Positions 5,422 to 5,754 of a stretch of 5,754 nucleotides of DNA are shown here, piece after piece. The notes under the pieces were generated by a model. That model made no database searches. It was not told the DNA's origin and saw nothing but the letters and a program-made list of their open reading frames with translations. The stretch spans positions 1 to 5,754 of the forward strand of contig JALOKO010000340.1 in NCBI GenBank assembly GCA_025456495.1. Reading direction: 5' to 3'. The first letter of the stretch is position 1, and the number at the start of each line of letters is the position of its first letter. Source of the DNA: Bryobacterales bacterium. GTDB taxonomy: Bacteria > Acidobacteriota > Terriglobia > Bryobacterales > Bryobacteraceae. A program made the translations under genes and the position numbers.

Positions 5422-5754
5422 ATGGCAGACAAGCAAACAGCAGGACCTTCACGGCGGGATTTATTCACTGGAACAGGAAAAGCGATTGGCGTTTCGGCGC
5501 TGGCAGGGGTGATGCTGCCCCAGGTCCATGCGGCAAGCACAGACAACATCCAGATTGCATTGGTTGGTTGTGGCGGACGCGGGACTGGCGCGGCGCTGAA
5601 TGCGCTGGCCACCAAGAGCGGACCCACGAAGCTGGTAGCCATGGCGGATGTCGTTCCAGCGAAGATGAACTCCAGCTACGACCGACTGAAGACGCAAATG
5701 GGCGACCAGGTGGACGTGCCGCAGGAGCGTCGCTTCCTGGCCTTTGACGCCTAC
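5422..5754 (+). CDS. Tat-exported Gfo/Idh/MocA family oxidoreductase, N-terminal part
   Basis: The frame is open for 111 codons to the right edge of the window. It starts MADKQTAGPSRRDLFTGTG: SRRDLF is a textbook twin-arginine motif, followed by a hydrophobic segment (IGVSALAGVML) and an Ala-x-Ala-type cleavage region near HAAST. The mature protein opens with IQIALVGCGGRGTGAALNAL, the Rossmann beta-alpha-beta turn (G-x-G-G-x-G-x-G form) that binds NAD(P) in this family. The next strand, KLVAMADVVPAKM, places the expected acidic residue (Asp of MADV) after beta-2. Exported members of this family keep a tightly bound cofactor and oxidise or rearrange sugars in the periplasm. GAGGA at 5408-5412, 9 nt upstream, supports ATG 5422. 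An in-frame ATG at 5395 would add nine mostly basic residues and cannot be excluded. The catalytic C-terminal domain is outside the window, so the substrate is unknown. Confidence 0.92.
   Translation, partial: MADKQTAGPSRRDLFTGTGKAIGVSALAGVMLPQVHAASTDNIQIALVGCGGRGTGAALNALATKSGPTKLVAMADVVPAKMNSSYDRLKTQMGDQVDVPQERRFLAFDAY

Overview
This 5.75 kb stretch looks like an ordinary chromosomal region of a free-living, GC-rich Gram-negative bacterium (about 60% GC by eye). A Tat-exported DUF1080 protein, the start of a Tat-exported Gfo/Idh/MocA oxidoreductase, a small secreted CXXCH protein and a bacterial RRM protein together resemble Acidobacteriota (Bryobacter/Solibacter type), with Verrucomicrobiota or Planctomycetota as alternatives. 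That placement is inference from gene content, not from a marker gene.

Left part (1-1244, all minus strand): the N-terminus of a gene running off the left edge. It has an Ala/Pro-rich leader built from six 18-bp tandem repeats and is possibly NADH-quinone oxidoreductase subunit C. Upstream of it lie a plausible promoter and TGTCC direct repeats, then a secreted MetX-like alpha/beta hydrolase. The hydrolase is broken: its two halves lie in different frames, and the segment that should carry the nucleophile serine is absent.

Middle (1424-3393): reading away from the hydrolase on the plus strand is an FHA-domain protein with a C-terminal DcrB/DUF1795-like domain. It converges on a minus-strand pair: a 71-residue secreted c-type heme (CXXCH) protein with its own promoter and a strong ribosome binding site, and upstream of that a Tat-exported DUF1080 (3-keto-glycoside hydrolase-like) protein.

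Right part (3586-5754, plus strand): a 278-residue protein with a transglutaminase-like Cys-His-Asp pattern, a small RRM RNA-binding protein closed by a very good Rho-independent terminator, a 317-bp gene-free stretch, and the N-terminus of a Tat-exported Gfo/Idh/MocA oxidoreductase running off the right edge.

No mobile element, CRISPR array, tRNA or rRNA is visible. The genes are mostly single transcription units rather than one operon. The clearest functional link is between the DUF1080 protein and the Gfo/Idh/MocA protein, families that can act in sequence on oxidised sugars in the periplasm. The FHA-DcrB fusion and the transglutaminase-like protein are the least-described genes, but no complete new system can be demonstrated in this window.
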